DNA of 64,000 nt from Comamonas suwonensis (GCF_012844455.2 NZ_JABBCQ020000007.1:1-64000); one strand, 5' to 3'; positions 45,183 to 54,058 are shown, counted from the first letter of the stretch. Numbers and translations: made by a program. Notes: generated from the sequence alone by a model not told the origin.

Positions 45183-45454
45183 AGCGGGATCTTTGCAATA
45201 CACTGCGCTCGAAGCACCCAAAACTCATCGGTAATGTGCCAATATCGTGTGGTGATGGCTGGTTCAATCTTATCGATGCACTGTGCCGAACTATTCAGTT
45301 TCAAATAGACAGGGGCATGGCAGAGCAGGTTTCGATCATAGATATTAAGTCCAAGCTTGGATCCCTAGACATTACTCTGTCCGGAAACACAAAAAAATTC
45401 ACGCCTTTGCTGATGCTTGCAGCAAAAACATCTCGAAGCATTAGGGAATTCTAA
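45179..45454 (+). CDS. Small hypothetical protein
   Basis: Not assigned. 91 residues. The central stretch NVPISCGDGWFNLIDALCRTIQ resembles small proteins I have seen in phage and island contexts, but I know no function. It overlaps the previous gene by 4 nt and its stop codon overlaps, tail to tail, the stop of the opposing HTH gene by 2-3 nt. Confidence 0.65.
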   Translation: MKRDLCNTLRSKHPKLIGNVPISCGDGWFNLIDALCRTIQFQIDRGMAEQVSIIDIKSKLGSLDITLSGNTKKFTPLLMLAAKTSRSIREF

Positions 45455-45816
45455 GCGGCTTTTTTCTTACGAGTGCTTCCAAATTCGAAAGCTTTGGGCT
45501 TCCTGGTTTTGCCAATGCTGATGCTTTTTGAACTTGTTACGATTGCGAAATCGTTCGCTGCCGAAGTCGTTTCGGTGGCGAATGATTTTTCGTTTGCGGG
45601 TTTGGGGGATTTGGTTCGTGGGCGAAGATTTGCCTTGGCCAGTTCGTTGAGCTGGCAAAAAAGTGCATCTACAGGGAATATGTGTGAGCGCCCGAATTTA
45701 ATAGATGGGAGCAGGCCCATGCGGGCTTTTTCTTCTATCGTTTTTTGTGTACAACCAAGCATTTCCGCGACTTGCTCGCAACTCAAGACATATTGAGCGA
45801 AATGGGCATTGTTCAT
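45451..45816 (-). CDS. HTH DNA-binding protein (excisionase/MerR-like)
   Basis: A 121-residue protein with an N-terminal helix-turn-helix of the excisionase/MerR-like class (LSCEQVAEMLGCTQKTIEEKARMG, ending GRSHIFPVDAL), as in AlpA/Xis-type factors. The C-terminal 60 residues are Lys/Ser/Thr-rich and low in complexity. I choose ATG 45816 because AGGG lies about 8 nt upstream; ATG 45822 abuts that site. It faces the small-gene operon and could control the island's excision or the divergent AT-rich gene at 46219. Confidence 0.65.
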   Translation of the reverse strand: MNNAHFAQYVLSCEQVAEMLGCTQKTIEEKARMGLLPSIKFGRSHIFPVDALFCQLNELAKANLRPRTKSPKPANEKSFATETTSAANDFAIVTSSKSISIGKTRKPKAFEFGSTRKKKAA

Positions 45817-46218
45817 CGGCATTTCCCTAAAATTGAAAATCATTGGAAATTGCGGTCTGAAGATGCTCAAAGTGCTTGAGTTGTATAACTATCAGTCCCA
45901 TTTTTGATGGGTTTTTGCAAGTGACGCGCATTGCTAATGTAGCGTATTTTACGATTCTTGTCTCATTTGTGTGCAAATTGCGTGGTACTCGATTATTGCG
46001 CTCTTTCAATTCATAAAAATAGATTTCGAGCATCATGATTGGAGAGGACGGTCGTTCTTCGTCAATTGCAATCGTTATTGTTTATAAGGCATTGGGGCTG
46101 ATTTTTGGACTTCAATAGCTCTAGCTATTCAAAATCCTCTAGCTGTTCCATAGATCTACATCAAAGCTTAAAGTGTGCGTACAATAAACTGGAAGATGTC
46201 CAATGCTACGAGGTGTAA
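45817..46218. other. 402-nt AT-rich divergent intergenic region with repeats
   Basis: No gene seen. It separates the HTH gene from the divergent orphan gene. It holds an inverted repeat AATAGCT-CT-AGCTATT (46114-46129), two direct repeats CTCTAGCT(A/G)TTC (46119-46130 and 46137-46148) and a TACAAT -10-like hexamer at 46180-46185. These are candidate operator and promoter elements for the gene at 46219. Confidence 0.5.
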
Positions 46219-47466
46219 ATGAAGAGTGCTAGTGAAAACTTGAGTAAAAATAAAAAGCGTTCAAAATTGAATCGATCTTTTTTCGCTATCTCACTTGATG
46301 CTATTAATTCGATAGCTGGGTTGGAGGAGCCACTAGCAGCACTCATTGCGTATGTCGTTATTTGCGGCGGTATAGATAACAGTAAGTGCACTATTGGGAG
46401 TGGATTTAAGGTATCTACACACGCAGAGAGAAGCATTTCAGAAAGATCAAAAATCCTGAAGCATTCAGATATTCAGAATTCTATTGAGAAATTATGTGGA
46501 AAAAATTACATTTTTGATAAGCGTCCAAAAAATATTAAATTTTCTCCAGGATCAATAACCTTTGAGATTCCAGAGGAGAAAAATCAAAATTACTTAAATA
46601 TATCAGGAGAATTTTTAAATAAAATTTCCAATCGTGGTTTAAAAGATAATAATATTAATAAATTAGCTGAATTGCTTGATGCTTGCCGGGCAACACATGA
46701 TATATGTGCAATAAGCTTGTCTCAAGCTAGATTAGATGCTCTAGTTTTATTTTTGAATTTGTTAAAAATTCAAGATTTCAGTAAATACTCTGGAGTTAAT
46801 CCACGAGTTTTTTCTGAAAGAATGCATCACTGTACTGATTCTGAAATTTTTGAAGAGTTTTCTTTTTGTCCAGAAATTGATGAAGAAGATGACTGGTCAA
46901 TAGTCTTTTCTCGTTATAAAAAATGTGATTATTCTGATCTAAATGAGATGTCAAAATTGTTGGAAAACGTTTGGCGCTATGAAGATACTGATGCTACTTT
47001 ACTTCAAAGATGTCATCATGCTTTTTTAATTTTGAAAAAGTCTAAGTTGATTTATTATTCATATGTGTTGTGGAATTTTGATCCCTTAGTTAATTTGATG
47101 AAAAGAATAACTGGAGATGAGGTGATTTCTTGTATCTACGTATCATCACCCTCTAATATAAATTCTGAGGCGTATGCTATTAATGAAATGGACAATGTTC
47201 TTGTAACTAGTGGTGCACTGGCAAGCAGCGATTTTTGGAAGCATGATAGAGATGATGGAAAGCATAAATTTCTATTCGCTAACAGCAATGTGTATAGATA
47301 TATGATTCCAAAAAAATTTTTAAACAGCTGGTGCCTGTTACGGCAGATAAGAGTTAGATGCTGGTCTTCTGCCCAAAATGAAATTGTTGGAATAAATGAT
47401 GATAGAAAAAGAACTGAAAGTTATATTTCGGATATTCAACGTCATTTTTTAGGTGATGATGATTGA
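46219..47466 (+). CDS. AT-rich orphan protein, unknown function
   Basis: Not recognised; 415 residues. Base composition is far more AT-rich than any neighbour (Lys AAA/AAT-rich codons, Asn, Ile), a sign of recent transfer from a different source. The N-terminal 90 residues (LEEPLAALIAYVVICGG..SERSKILKHSDIQNSIEKL) could be a winged-helix-type domain; this is a weak impression. The rest has alternating acidic segments (EIDEEDDW) and helices with several Cys. There is no Walker, nuclease or signal motif. Its place beside an HTH regulator and 5' to a BREX operon suggests an island cargo, perhaps defence or regulation, but nothing in the sequence shows this. Confidence 0.7.
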   Translation: MKSASENLSKNKKRSKLNRSFFAISLDAINSIAGLEEPLAALIAYVVICGGIDNSKCTIGSGFKVSTHAERSISERSKILKHSDIQNSIEKLCGKNYIFDKRPKNIKFSPGSITFEIPEEKNQNYLNISGEFLNKISNRGLKDNNINKLAELLDACRATHDICAISLSQARLDALVLFLNLLKIQDFSKYSGVNPRVFSERMHHCTDSEIFEEFSFCPEIDEEDDWSIVFSRYKKCDYSDLNEMSKLLENVWRYEDTDATLLQRCHHAFLILKKSKLIYYSYVLWNFDPLVNLMKRITGDEVISCIYVSSPSNINSEAYAINEMDNVLVTSGALASSDFWKHDRDDGKHKFLFANSNVYRYMIPKKFLNSWCLLRQIRVRCWSSAQNEIVGINDDRKRTESYISDIQRHFLGDDD

Positions 47467-47829
47467 TCTTTTCATCGCATCTTAATTATTTTGCTATATA
47501 AACCATAGCTCCCCCCCCAATCTGCGCTTCCCCCCCCCCTCATGGGCGAATATTCAATTAAAAATTAGGAGTGTTTCCTGATTTTTTGGTTATCGTGTAA
47601 ATCTTGGATGGCTCTGCAGCGATTCAGAGAACTCCTCGGTCATAGATTGGGCTACTCCTCTCATGAGATCTGGATTTGCCGCTCGTTGTGTCAACGGATG
47701 TACGCGTCTGTTATGGGGCAAGATCATTCATCTGCAGGAACGGTCCGGATTGTCTGAACATGTACTGGCTAATGGAGAACATCTGGTAACCTAGCAATCC
47801 GCTATCGTTTTACTTACAGGAGCGCGCCT
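47467..47829. other. 363-nt region upstream of the BREX operon with two poly-C tracts
   Basis: No convincing gene. Eight C occur at 47511-47518 and ten at 47530-47539, separated by 11 nt. An open frame of 49 codons at 47608-47757 has no ribosome site or similarity and is probably chance. The right end should hold the BREX promoter; I find no clear -35/-10 pair. Confidence 0.6.
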
Positions 47830-48057
47830 ATGGCCGCCAGCAAATCAGAGGTCGTCAGTGTCCGCGTTGAGCCTCCCATTAAAGCCGCCATGCAAGTGGC
47901 TGCAGAGAGGGAGATGCGCAGCCTGGCCAATATGTTCGAGGTGATGGTGGTTGCTTATTGCCGTGCGCAGGGTTATCCGCTGGAGGGCGTTCCTGCCGAG
48001 ACATTGCCTCATACGGTGCAAACCGTGCGTGGCAACGTGCCAGGAAGTGCCGCGTGA
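47830..48057 (+). CDS. Ribbon-helix-helix-like small protein, first gene of the BREX operon
   Basis: 75 residues. The N-terminal part (VVSVRVEPPIKAAMQVAAEREMRSL and on to FEVMVVAYCR) has the beta-strand-helix-helix pattern of Arc/CopG-type DNA-binding proteins, with the strand SVRVE and an Arg-rich turn. A good ribosome site (AGGAG) is 8 nt before the ATG. Its stop overlaps the GTG start of brxA (GTGA), so it is co-translated with the BREX core. An autoregulator of the operon is the natural guess; it is not the WYL-type BrxR usual in type 1 BREX, nor BrxE as far as I can tell. Confidence 0.65.
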   Translation: MAASKSEVVSVRVEPPIKAAMQVAAEREMRSLANMFEVMVVAYCRAQGYPLEGVPAETLPHTVQTVRGNVPGSAA

Positions 48058-48854
48058 CTGAGCAGCGTAAGGCACTTCTAGCCCAGCTAGGTTTTCGTTT
48101 TGGCATCAACGGTCCGCATGCGGCACGAACCATGATGCTGGGTGATCTGAGCTTGCTGCTAGCCCATACCTCGCAAGCATCCTCCCGTACTGACTATGTT
48201 GCAGCCGTGGTTGAAGGCAATGTTTTGGGTAAACCTACTCGCAAGGCGCGTCAATTGGCTGCGCGGCATATGGCAACACTGTATGCGCTTGATCCGAGTA
48301 GCCCCATTTTTCGTGCGCTGCGGCGTTTATGGCCATACGCCGAAGCAGCTCAGCCGCAGCTTGCGCTGGTTGCCGCTTTGGCGCGAGATCCCTTGCTACG
48401 CAGTACCCAGTCCTTCATTCTGGGGCAAAGCGTTGGCGCTGCTGTGCCGCGTGAAGCGTTGCAAGGTGTTCTCGCAAGTGTGTATCCCGATCGCTTCAGC
48501 TCCGCATCCTTGCAGTCTTTCGCGCAGAACATTGGCGGCACCTGGACTGCGGCAGGCTTGCTGCAGGGCAAGGTGCGCAAGACCCGCGCAGCCATCCATC
48601 CTCACCCTGAATCGGTTGCATTGCTGCTGTTCCTTGGCTACTTGGAAGGGTTGACGGGACAGCGCCTGTTCTCATCCGGCTGGATGGACTTGTTGGGTAG
48701 TTCCGCCGAAGAGTTGGAGGCGCTTGCCAACGCTGCATCGCACCGGGGATTGCTTGTCTTCATGAATGCCGGCGGCGTCAAGGAAGTCCGCTTTCCTGGT
48801 TACCTCACCCCTGAAGAAGAACGTATCCGCCAGGAGGCTTCACATGTCGTCTAA
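48054..48854 (+). CDS. brxA: BREX protein BrxA (DUF1819)
   Basis: BrxA family (DUF1819), 266 residues, a small DNA-binding structural protein needed for BREX function. Family features: an early ARTMMLGDLSLLLAHT, then RKARQLAARHMATLYALDP and FRALRRLWPYA, and the C-terminal GLLVFMNAGGVKEVRFPG. The GTG at 48054 (VTEQRKALLAQLGFRFG) is chosen because it overlaps the upstream stop (GTGA) and begins the conserved part; the longer frame from 47958 lies inside the preceding gene. Its end overlaps brxB by 11 nt. Confidence 0.82.
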   Translation: MTEQRKALLAQLGFRFGINGPHAARTMMLGDLSLLLAHTSQASSRTDYVAAVVEGNVLGKPTRKARQLAARHMATLYALDPSSPIFRALRRLWPYAEAAQPQLALVAALARDPLLRSTQSFILGQSVGAAVPREALQGVLASVYPDRFSSASLQSFAQNIGGTWTAAGLLQGKVRKTRAAIHPHPESVALLLFLGYLEGLTGQRLFSSGWMDLLGSSAEELEALANAASHRGLLVFMNAGGVKEVRFPGYLTPEEERIRQEASHVV

Positions 48855-49407
48855 GGTCGCTAAGCTAGTGTCTGTCTATCGCCAGCACCTCACTGTGCCC
48901 TGGCAGGCCGGGCTGGCCGCCATTCAGCGCGTAATTTTTGCGGTTTACGACAAATCCGACGAATTACGACTGCGTGCTAATGTCGAGGAATTTGCCTTGG
49001 CTACCCAGCAGGCGGACAAACAGTGGCTGCTGCTGGACATTACCCTGGCCTTCCCAGAATGGATGGCAGCCCAGGAGTACCGTGATGCCTACTTTGAATC
49101 GCCCGAAGACCTCGCAGGCTACCAGGCTGGAGAGCTGACCGAATTCATTGCAGACCTCACTGCTAGGCTCAAAGCGCGTATCGCAGCAGAAGCCGGGCCG
49201 AATACCGTGGTGGCGCTACTGGGCGTGGGCGCATTGTTCGGTGTGGCTCGCGTGTCCTCATTGGTCGAGGGCGTTAAGGATGCCGTCGATGGCCGTCTAT
49301 TGGTGTTCTTTCCAGGCGAATATCACCCCGAGACTCACAGCTACCGCCTGCTAGACGCACGCGACGGCTGGAACTACCTTGCTGTGCCGCTACTGGCCCA
49401 AGGCTGA
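48844..49407 (+). CDS. brxB: BREX protein BrxB (DUF1788)
   Basis: BrxB family (DUF1788), 187 residues, a core BREX component of unknown biochemistry. The C-terminal family signature VDGRLLVFFPGEYHPETHSY and LLDARDGWNYLAVP is clear. ATG 48844 (MSSKVAKLVSVYRQHL) lies inside the end of brxA, consistent with coupling; the earlier ATG at 48766 would overlap brxA by 89 nt and is rejected. It sits in the invariant brxA-brxB-brxC order. Confidence 0.88.
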   Translation: MSSKVAKLVSVYRQHLTVPWQAGLAAIQRVIFAVYDKSDELRLRANVEEFALATQQADKQWLLLDITLAFPEWMAAQEYRDAYFESPEDLAGYQAGELTEFIADLTARLKARIAAEAGPNTVVALLGVGALFGVARVSSLVEGVKDAVDGRLLVFFPGEYHPETHSYRLLDARDGWNYLAVPLLAQG

Positions 49408-49445
49408 CCTTATACCCAACATCATCGAAGCAAAAAACAACCATC

Positions 49446-52400
49446 ATGCTGAACCGGGACATCTATAACAAGCCGCCGCAGGAAAACCGCCTCGTCAACA
49501 ACGGCGTGGCTGAAGTTTCAGAAGATCACTCCACTGCCGCCCAAGCCATTCTGCGCTACGAATTGGAAACCTTCGTCTGCAACGGCCAGTACGAGAAGGG
49601 GATGGAGACCATCCTCGATAAATTCCTGCTCAACTTGGATACGGGAATCGAGCAGCCGGGGGTATGGATCTCCGGCTTTTATGGCAGCGGTAAGTCCCAT
49701 TTGGCCAAGATGCTGCGCACACTCTGGACGGATTACGAGTTCACGGGCGGTGCCACCGCCCGCAGCTTGGCCACGCTGCCGACGGGTGTGTTTGAACAGC
49801 TCAAGGAACTCAGCACCCATGGCAAACGCCACGGTGGGCTGCATGCCGCAGCGGGTAAATTGGGTGCGGGCGCTGGGGATAAAGTACGACTGGCGCTGCT
49901 GGGCATCATCTTCAAGTCCAAAGGACTGCCTGAGCAATACAACCAGGCTCAATTCGTACTTTGGATGCGCCGCGAAGGCATCCTGTCTCTGGTCGAAGCC
50001 GAGCTGATGACGGCGGGACGGTCTTTGGCGCAAGAGCTGCCACACATGTATGTCTCCGGCCCCTTGGCCAAGGGGCTGCTTAGCGCACGCCCGGACTTGG
50101 CACACACCGAAGCCGACGTGCGCAAGCTGCTCAAGGAGCAATTTCCCCAGGTGCAGGACGTCACCAGTGAGCAAATGACTGCTGCCATCGAGGCTGCGCT
50201 CATGGATGGCGACAAGTTTCCGCTTACGCTCGTGGTGCTCGATGAAGTGCAGCAATACATTGGTGCAGACGCAGAAAAAGCCTTCCAGGTGCAAGAAGTC
50301 ACCGAAACGCTGTCCAAGCACTTCAACGGCAAACTGCTGTTTGTGGGCACCGGCCAATCAGCACTGTCGGGCATGCCCAATCTGCAGCGCCTGATGGGCC
50401 GTTTCCCTGTGCAGATCATGCTGGGGGACTGGGACGTGGAGAACGTCACGAGGCAAATCATTCTGGCAAAGAAGCCCACAGCACAACCCCAGGTCGAACA
50501 AGTCTGGCGCGACAATTTGGGGGAAATCTCTCGTCATCTGCGTGGCACCAAGCTGGAACACGTCCCCGACGACGAAAGCGTGATGACTTCCGACTACCCG
50601 TTGCTGCCTGTACGCCGCCGCTTCTGGGAACGGGTGCTACGCACTATCGACACCACGGGCACAGTCTCGCAACTGCGCAGCCAATTGCGTGTGGTGCATG
50701 AGGCCGTGCTGGCCACCGCAGAGGCTCCTTTGGGCCATGTCGTGGCCGGTGACTTCCTCTACGACCAGATTGCTGCCAACCTAGTCTCTACTGCCCAACT
50801 GCCCAAAGAGGTATTTGAGAACGTGCAACGGCTGGCTGCGGGGGACGAGGCCGCCCAGCTCAAATCCAGGCTGCTCAAACTTATCTACCTCATCAACAAG
50901 CTGCCTGCTGATGCCGCCATGGACATTGGCCTCAAGGCCACCGAAGACGTGCTGGCTGACCTGCTGGTGACGAACCTGTCCGCAGGTTCAGCCGAGCTGC
51001 GCAAGCAACTGCCTGAACTGCTTGAAGAACTGCAGAGCAAAGACCGGCTGGTGATGGCCCTGGCCGGTGGCAACGGTACCGAGTACCGCCTACAAACCCG
51101 TGAGTCCAGCACTTGGTATGACGAATTCCGCGCTCAGGAGGCCGAACTCAAGGCCGCACCACAGCGTATAGAGCAAAAGCGTGCCGACCTTCTCAAGATC
51201 CGCTTGGGCGAGGTACTCAAGAAGGTACGCGTTGTACAAGGAGCAGACAACGTAGAGCGGCGCTTGATCCCGAGCTACGACGACCGCCTGCCTCGTGACC
51301 ATGCCGAGAACCTCTATCTGTGGCTGCAAGATGGCTGGCAGACTGAAGAAAAATCCGTGCTTGCTGAAGCCAAGGCTCTGGGCACCGACAACCCCAGCCT
51401 GTTCGCCTTCCTGCCCGCGCAGCATAAAACTGAGCTGGCCAACGCCATCGTTGCACAGGAAGCCGCACGCGCCACGCTACAGAAAAAAGGCGCACCTTCC
51501 ACCGAAGAGGGTCGTGATGCCCAGCGCTCCATGGAAAGCCGCCAGCGCGCCGCCGAAAAGGAGCTGGCTGAGCTGCTGAATCAAATCCTCGCCGGCGCAC
51601 GCATTTTTCAGGCGGGAGGGCAAGAGGTGCAAGACGGCAACGAGCTGGCTGAACGCATCCAGCAGGCAGCCCATTCATCGGCCATTCGCCTCTATAGCCA
51701 GTTCGATGCTGCCGATCATCCTCAGTGGAGCAAGGTGCTTGATGAAGCACGCAAGGGCAGCTTAGAAGCACTCAAGGCAGTGGGGCACACCCAGGAGGCT
51801 GACAAACACCCCGTCAGCCAAAAGCTCCTGGCCTACATCGGTCCTGGCAAAAAAGGCGCTGAAATCCGCGATCAGTTCGAAGCCCCGCCTCACGGCTGGC
51901 CGCGCGACGCCATCGACGGTGCGCTGTATGCGTTGCTGGCCGCAGGCCACATCAAAGCTACAGATGCCGCTTCCAAGCCCGTCGATGCCAAGAGCCTGGA
52001 CCGCGCCAAGCTCACCCAAGCGAGCTTTCAGCGCGAAAGCGTCACCATCACACCGCCGCAGCTCATCAAGATTCGCAGCCTGTTCAGCGCTGTCGGCGTG
52101 CCTTGCCAACCCAAGGAAGAGCTGACTAAAGTCCCCGCCTTGCTGGCCAAGCTGCGCGAACAGGCTGTCCAAGCAGGTGGAACCGCCCCCGCCCCGCAAG
52201 CGCCCAAGCTCGACGCCCTAGAAGCTATCGAAGCGCAAAGCGGCAACGCGCAATTGCTAGAGCTTTTCACTCGCTACGATGAAATTGTGGCGCTCTCCAA
52301 AACCTGGAGCCAAACGGCGCAGGTGATCGCCCAACGCATGCCCGTTTGGCGCAAGCTGGGCGACTTGCTGCGCCACGCCAAAGCGCTGGGGCCTTATGCA

Positions 52401-52907
52401 GCATTGAAAGCCGAGGTGGATGCCATCGAAGCACAACGCAGTTTGTTGGCCGACCCTGACCCTGTGCGCCCGCTGCTGGACAAGGCCGCCGACCTGCTGC
52501 GCCAGGCCCTAAGCGCCAAGCTGGACACGTTTCAGCAAGTCTTCGAACAGCAGCAAGTACAGCTCCAGGCCGATTTCGACTGGGGCAAGCTCACCGAAGC
52601 ACAACGCGACACCCTGCGCAACCAGCACCACCTGGCAGCACCCAACGCCCCCCTGTTAGGGATGCCTGAGCAACTGCAAGATGCGCTGGACGAATGCGAT
52701 CTGGAGCACTGGGCTTCCAAAACTCAGGCTCTGTCCAGCCGTTTTGACGCCGCTCGCTATGCCGCCGCGCAACTGCTCAAACCCAATGTCGTCCACGTCA
52801 CTCTGCCCAAACGCACCTTGAACGACCAGGCGGAGCTGCAAGCTTGGTTGGACGAAGTGCAAACCCTGTTGCAAGCCAAATTGCAACAAGGGCCGGTGTC
52901 GTTGTAA
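49446..52907 (+). CDS. brxC: BREX P-loop ATPase BrxC
   Basis: Large BREX ATPase (BrxC/PglY group), 1153 residues. Walker A is GFYGSGKSH (residues 77-85) and the Walker B-like segment is LTLVVLDEVQQYIG (about 260-273), followed by the sensor-type LLFVGTGQSAL. The N-terminus has the typical EVSEDHSTAAQAILRYELETF. The C-terminal half is long and helical, with coiled-coil tendency. BrxC is required for host methylation and phage exclusion in type 1 systems. It starts 38 nt after brxB and is complete. Confidence 0.92.
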   Translation: MLNRDIYNKPPQENRLVNNGVAEVSEDHSTAAQAILRYELETFVCNGQYEKGMETILDKFLLNLDTGIEQPGVWISGFYGSGKSHLAKMLRTLWTDYEFTGGATARSLATLPTGVFEQLKELSTHGKRHGGLHAAAGKLGAGAGDKVRLALLGIIFKSKGLPEQYNQAQFVLWMRREGILSLVEAELMTAGRSLAQELPHMYVSGPLAKGLLSARPDLAHTEADVRKLLKEQFPQVQDVTSEQMTAAIEAALMDGDKFPLTLVVLDEVQQYIGADAEKAFQVQEVTETLSKHFNGKLLFVGTGQSALSGMPNLQRLMGRFPVQIMLGDWDVENVTRQIILAKKPTAQPQVEQVWRDNLGEISRHLRGTKLEHVPDDESVMTSDYPLLPVRRRFWERVLRTIDTTGTVSQLRSQLRVVHEAVLATAEAPLGHVVAGDFLYDQIAANLVSTAQLPKEVFENVQRLAAGDEAAQLKSRLLKLIYLINKLPADAAMDIGLKATEDVLADLLVTNLSAGSAELRKQLPELLEELQSKDRLVMALAGGNGTEYRLQTRESSTWYDEFRAQEAELKAAPQRIEQKRADLLKIRLGEVLKKVRVVQGADNVERRLIPSYDDRLPRDHAENLYLWLQDGWQTEEKSVLAEAKALGTDNPSLFAFLPAQHKTELANAIVAQEAARATLQKKGAPSTEEGRDAQRSMESRQRAAEKELAELLNQILAGARIFQAGGQEVQDGNELAERIQQAAHSSAIRLYSQFDAADHPQWSKVLDEARKGSLEALKAVGHTQEADKHPVSQKLLAYIGPGKKGAEIRDQFEAPPHGWPRDAIDGALYALLAAGHIKATDAASKPVDAKSLDRAKLTQASFQRESVTITPPQLIKIRSLFSAVGVPCQPKEELTKVPALLAKLREQAVQAGGTAPAPQAPKLDALEAIEAQSGNAQLLELFTRYDEIVALSKTWSQTAQVIAQRMPVWRKLGDLLRHAKALGPYAALKAEVDAIEAQRSLLADPDPVRPLLDKAADLLRQALSAKLDTFQQVFEQQQVQLQADFDWGKLTEAQRDTLRNQHHLAAPNAPLLGMPEQLQDALDECDLEHWASKTQALSSRFDAARYAAAQLLKPNVVHVTLPKRTLNDQAELQAWLDEVQTLLQAKLQQGPVSL

Positions 52908-52939
52908 GCCCGGCGTTGAGGCACTTGGAGGCATATCGC

Positions 52940-54058
52940 ATGAAACCCCTCAAGCCCTGGCTCTCGTTTGCCCAGCAGTTGGACGTGCTTCAGGCGCGGG
53001 GCTTGCAGGTGGAAGACCGCGTGGCCGCACTCGACTATCTGGAGCGCCTGGGCTACTACCGCTTGAGTGGTTACTGGTATCCCATGCGATCCATAGATGC
53101 CGAGGCATCCCGGCAGCAAGGCCGGGCCGTGCGCTCGGACAGTTTTGTCCCGGGAAGCCGCTTTGAAGACGTGGTGCGCTTGTACGTGTTCGATAAAAAA
53201 CTGCGCTTGCTCGCCCTGGACGCCTTGGAGCGGATAGAAATGGCCGTGCGCGTGGATGTGGCCCACTTACTCGGTAAACGGGACCCAGCCGCTCATGAGA
53301 ATCCGGACTGCCTGCACGGCAACTTCTCTAAAAAGCGTATCACCAAAGGCCCGAACGTAGGAAAAACAGAGCACCAGCTTTGGCTGGCCAAATACGAAAC
53401 GCTTTTGCACCGTGCGCGCAAAGAACCCTTTGTGGTCCATCACCAGCAGCAATACGGGGCACTCCCTGTTTTGGCTGCGGTCGAGGTGTGGGATTTTGGC
53501 CTGCTCTCCAAACTGTTTTCGGGCATGCAATACGCAGACCAGCAGCAGATCGCCGCCATCTACGGCGCGCCGGACGGCCAGGCATTCGCGCAATGGCTGC
53601 GCAGCCTGAACTTCGTCCGCAATGTATCGGCCCATCACAGTCGCTTATGGAACATCAATGTGGTGGAGCGCGCCGCTGTACCTACAAGCTGGCCTGCCGA
53701 GGCAGACAATGCGCGCCCGTTTTTCTACTTCTGCTTGATGCGCCAACTGCTGGAGGTGATCTGCCCCCGCTCCACCTGGGACCAGCGGGTGCAAGCCTTG
53801 CTTCACGATGAATTTCCGCACGCAAATGCTCGGCTGTCGTTGCAAGATCTGGGCGCTTGTGAGGGCTGGGCGCTTGTGAGGGCTGGGCCAACTCCTTGCC
53901 CTGGAAGCAGAAGGCATAAAGTGCCGCCACAAATGAGAACCGACGCGTACACAAAGTGCAGAGGCGCCGGGCATATTGCTGGTAATCATACACGAGTGGC
54001 CAAGGCTCTTGAAGCCCGGCGCGCAGCCTGCAATCCACACGCTCTCAAAAAAACATAG
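52940..54058 (+). CDS. Abi_2-family (AbiD/AbiF-like) protein with a frameshifted C-terminus
   Basis: Abortive-infection-type protein of the Abi_2 family (AbiD/AbiF relatives), inserted between brxC and pglX. The N-terminal signature KPWLSFAQQLDVLQARGL, the ALDYLERLGYYRLSGYWYPM segment and the NFVRNVSAHHSRLWN motif (His-containing, conserved in the family) are present. ATG 52940 has a perfect GGAGG site 8 nt upstream. A 17-bp tandem duplication (53854-53887) shifts the frame: a single copy would end ..CEGWANSLPWKQKA-stop at 53919, giving about 320 residues, the usual length. As it stands the frame runs on to 54058 (372 residues) through sequence that looks non-coding. The protein may still work, since only the last residues change. 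Confidence 0.82.
   Translation: MKPLKPWLSFAQQLDVLQARGLQVEDRVAALDYLERLGYYRLSGYWYPMRSIDAEASRQQGRAVRSDSFVPGSRFEDVVRLYVFDKKLRLLALDALERIEMAVRVDVAHLLGKRDPAAHENPDCLHGNFSKKRITKGPNVGKTEHQLWLAKYETLLHRARKEPFVVHHQQQYGALPVLAAVEVWDFGLLSKLFSGMQYADQQQIAAIYGAPDGQAFAQWLRSLNFVRNVSAHHSRLWNINVVERAAVPTSWPAEADNARPFFYFCLMRQLLEVICPRSTWDQRVQALLHDEFPHANARLSLQDLGACEGWALVRAGPTPCPGSRRHKVPPQMRTDAYTKCRGAGHIAGNHTRVAKALEARRAACNPHALKKT
53854..53887 (+). repeat. 17-bp tandem duplication in the Abi gene
   Basis: CGCTTGTGAGGGCTGGG occurs at 53854-53870 and immediately again at 53871-53887. The unit is not a multiple of three, so it moves the reading frame and removes the native stop at 53917-53919. Confidence 0.95.

Noticed and set aside
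47608..47757. 49-codon open frame upstream of the BREX operon
   Set aside because: No ribosome site, no similarity that I recognise, and no conserved neighbour; length is within chance.
53920..54058. Genuine extended C-terminal domain of the Abi protein
   Set aside because: It arises only through the 17-bp duplication, has no family similarity and runs into a dispersed repeat.
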